In this document: positions 62,915 through 64,000 of the stretch, piece by piece
Numbering within the stretch: the first letter of the stretch is position 1
Layout: each line of letters opens with the position of its first letter
Source: Alteromonas sp. IB21
GTDB lineage: Bacteria; Pseudomonadota; Gammaproteobacteria; Enterobacterales; Alteromonadaceae
DNA: 64,000 nt
NCBI RefSeq assembly: GCF_016405965.1
Contig: NZ_JAEFCD010000001.1
Span: 194,431 to 258,430 of the forward strand
Reading direction: 5' to 3'
The notes under the pieces: generated by a model
Seen by the model: only the letters and a program-made list of their open reading frames with translations
Told to the model about the DNA's origin: nothing
Database searches by the model: none
Position numbers and translations under genes: made by a program

Positions 62915-63130
62915 ATTCAATCCTGTGTGTATATTTGTACCTGAATAAGTATCACGAGGGTTTTGAAAACACAACATAACAGCATAAAAAACCACTAAAA
63001 ACCCAACAACCCGCCAACAAATGAAATTTAATGCACTTTTGCTTAATAGAATTGCAACGAAGACTCAGTACACCGGTCATGCCTAAACTAAGATTTTGCA
63101 CATTTACAGGTCATATTGTTACGCCATGAT

Positions 63131-63607
63131 TTAATGAAAGCCTATATTTTCTGAAAAGTCACTATCTAACTGCTTTGCAAAATCTTTTGCATGCATGGCA
63201 ACAAGTTCTAACTGCATGTGCCGCTCGTCTTCTGGGATGTAGACAGGAACATTGACCGGTGTACCGTTACCATCTACTGCCATAAAGGTAATAAAACAGC
63301 GATTTGCCACCGTCGTTGTGTCTGCAGTCGCATCGCCAGATTTCACCGTCACGTAAATATGCATACTTGATGCGCCTGTATGAACCAAAGAAGCGGTGAT
63401 TTCTATTAATTGGCCAACTTTAATAGGCTTAATGAAACGAATTCCATTAGCAGAAACCGTAACGCAATAGCATTTAGACCACTGAGCCGCACACGCGTAG
63501 GCTGCTTGGTCTATCCATTTCATAACGATACCGCCGTGTACATTACCACCAAAATTAACATCTGTGGGTTCTGCTAAAAATCGAAAAGTCGTGGATGGGT
63601 GTGCCAT
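63131..63607 (-). CDS. Acyl-CoA thioesterase, hotdog fold
   Basis: A 158-residue hotdog-fold hydrolase. TDVNFGGNVHGGIVMKWIDQ (about residues 13-32) is the catalytic loop and helix of the acyl-CoA hydrolase/YciA family, followed by the strand GIRFIKPIKVGQLIEITASL. It splits acyl-CoA in the cytosol. Single gene, unrelated in position to the thioesterase at 22661 but of the same superfamily. Confidence 0.87.
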   Translation of the reverse strand: MAHPSTTFRFLAEPTDVNFGGNVHGGIVMKWIDQAAYACAAQWSKCYCVTVSANGIRFIKPIKVGQLIEITASLVHTGASSMHIYVTVKSGDATADTTTVANRCFITFMAVDGNGTPVNVPVYIPEDERHMQLELVAMHAKDFAKQLDSDFSENIGFH

Positions 63608-63782
63608 AGTGATGCCTCGCTTAGTACTGCTTAATTATCAGTTAAAGTTTAGCTCAATTTTCGCGCAGCGCGCTTAGACTAAAGTAGGAGTTCCGGTGAG
63701 AAAAGATGTAGAGCGATGAATTACGCATCAAGGTAACAGCGTGTCGACTAATGGGGGTTCTCTAAACATGTTGGTAGAAATG

Positions 63783-63810
63783 AAAAAGCCCACCTTCAAG
63801 GTGGGCTTAT
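63783..63810 (-). terminator. Terminator of the tRNA-Arg unit
   Basis: AAGCCCACC, TTCAA loop, GGTGGGCTT: perfect nine-pair stem with TTTTTC after it on the minus strand, just past the 3' end of the tRNA at 63816. Confidence 0.9.
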
Positions 63811-63815
63811 CAATA

Positions 63816-63892
63816 TGGCGCGTGTGGAAGGATTCGAACCTCCGACCGCCTGGTTCGTAGCCAGGTACTCTATCCAGCTGAGCTACACACGC
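63816..63892 (-). tRNA. tRNA-Arg (ACG anticodon)
   Basis: A complete 77-base cloverleaf with encoded CCA: acceptor GCGTGTG pairing with CACACGC, D arm AGCTCAGCTGGATAGAG, anticodon loop GGCTACGAACC with ACG (wobble A read as inosine), and T arm GGTTCGAATCC. Confidence 0.96.
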
Positions 63893-63945
63893 GTTAACTT
63901 GTATACTTTCGAATTTTACTTCGAAAGGTGACGCTTTAAATTAAG

Positions 63946-64000
63946 TGGCGCGTGTGGAAGGATTCGAACCTCCGACCGCCTGGTTCGTAGCCAGGTACTC
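63946..64000 (-). tRNA. tRNA-Arg (ACG), second copy, cut by the window edge
   Basis: The 55 bases present repeat the first tRNA-Arg exactly, from the CCA end to the anticodon loop and into the anticodon stem; the 5' part lies beyond the window. The gap of 53 bases contains GTATACTTTCGA and TCGAAAGGTG, and the two are likely one transcript. Confidence 0.93.

Noticed and set aside
63816..64000. Direct repeat of more than 50 bases as a possible attachment site duplication
   Set aside because: The repeat is simply two tandem tRNA-Arg(ACG) genes; no integrase or foreign DNA lies between them.

Overview
The window reads as chromosome of a marine gammaproteobacterium of the Alteromonas type. This is an inference from gene content and order: three TonB-dependent receptors, a six-gene TonB motor, pspF-pspABC beside sapABCDF, holD-rimI, oadGAB and an aromatic amino acid breakdown set. 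Base composition looks even, and I see no insertion sequence, prophage, integrase or CRISPR array. Most of the DNA is ordinary core genome. The accessory parts are a small bacteriocin-like locus near 3.4-4.0 kb and an oxygenase island at 30.9-36.3 kb.

Layout. 0-5 kb: a lipoprotein, a secreted endonuclease/phosphatase-fold protein, a cysteine synthase-type PLP enzyme, then two very short genes whose products start with matched double-glycine-type leaders and carry GxxxG-rich cores, followed by a small hydrophobic protein; then an FMN reductase. 5-8.4 kb: prfC and argS. 8.7-11.3 kb: a MarR regulator, HlyD-type adaptor and DUF2955 membrane protein behind a doubled palindromic operator. 11.4-17.9 kb: a diguanylate cyclase, two oxidoreductases beside the wreck of a LysR gene, an EamA exporter, rimI and holD. 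18.2 kb: tRNA-Trp.

18.5-22.5 kb is a complete thiamine acquisition operon: TPP riboswitch, outer membrane receptor, small thiamine-binding protein, PnuC-type permease and a kinase. The leader shows a clear set of mutually exclusive pairings that could hide or free the ribosome binding site. 22.6-25.4 kb: a thioesterase and tmcA. 25.6-30.5 kb: DUF3450, two ExbB-type proteins, ExbD, TonB and a TPR protein, a TonB2-like energy system. 30.9-36.3 kb: four intact 2-oxoglutarate/Fe(II)-type oxygenase genes of different subfamilies plus one broken one, next to a large TonB-dependent receptor (36.3-39.1 kb). A second, Oar-like receptor follows at 39.4-42.4 kb.

42.6-51.1 kb carries amino acid catabolism: tryptophan 2,3-dioxygenase, leucine dehydrogenase with a divergent Lrp-type regulator, maleylacetoacetate isomerase, a fumarylacetoacetate hydrolase, TyrR and phenylalanine 4-hydroxylase. 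ComFB and the 4.5S SRP RNA lie among them. 51.3-59.6 kb: pspABC with a sigma-54 promoter, divergent pspF, and sapABCDF. 59.7-62.9 kb: the sodium-pumping oxaloacetate decarboxylase oadGAB. The window ends with a thioesterase and two tandem tRNA-Arg(ACG) genes, the second cut by the window edge.

The best candidates for undescribed biology are the bacteriocin-like peptide pair and the oxygenase/TonB receptor island. All functions are inferred from family resemblance read by eye; no database search was run.
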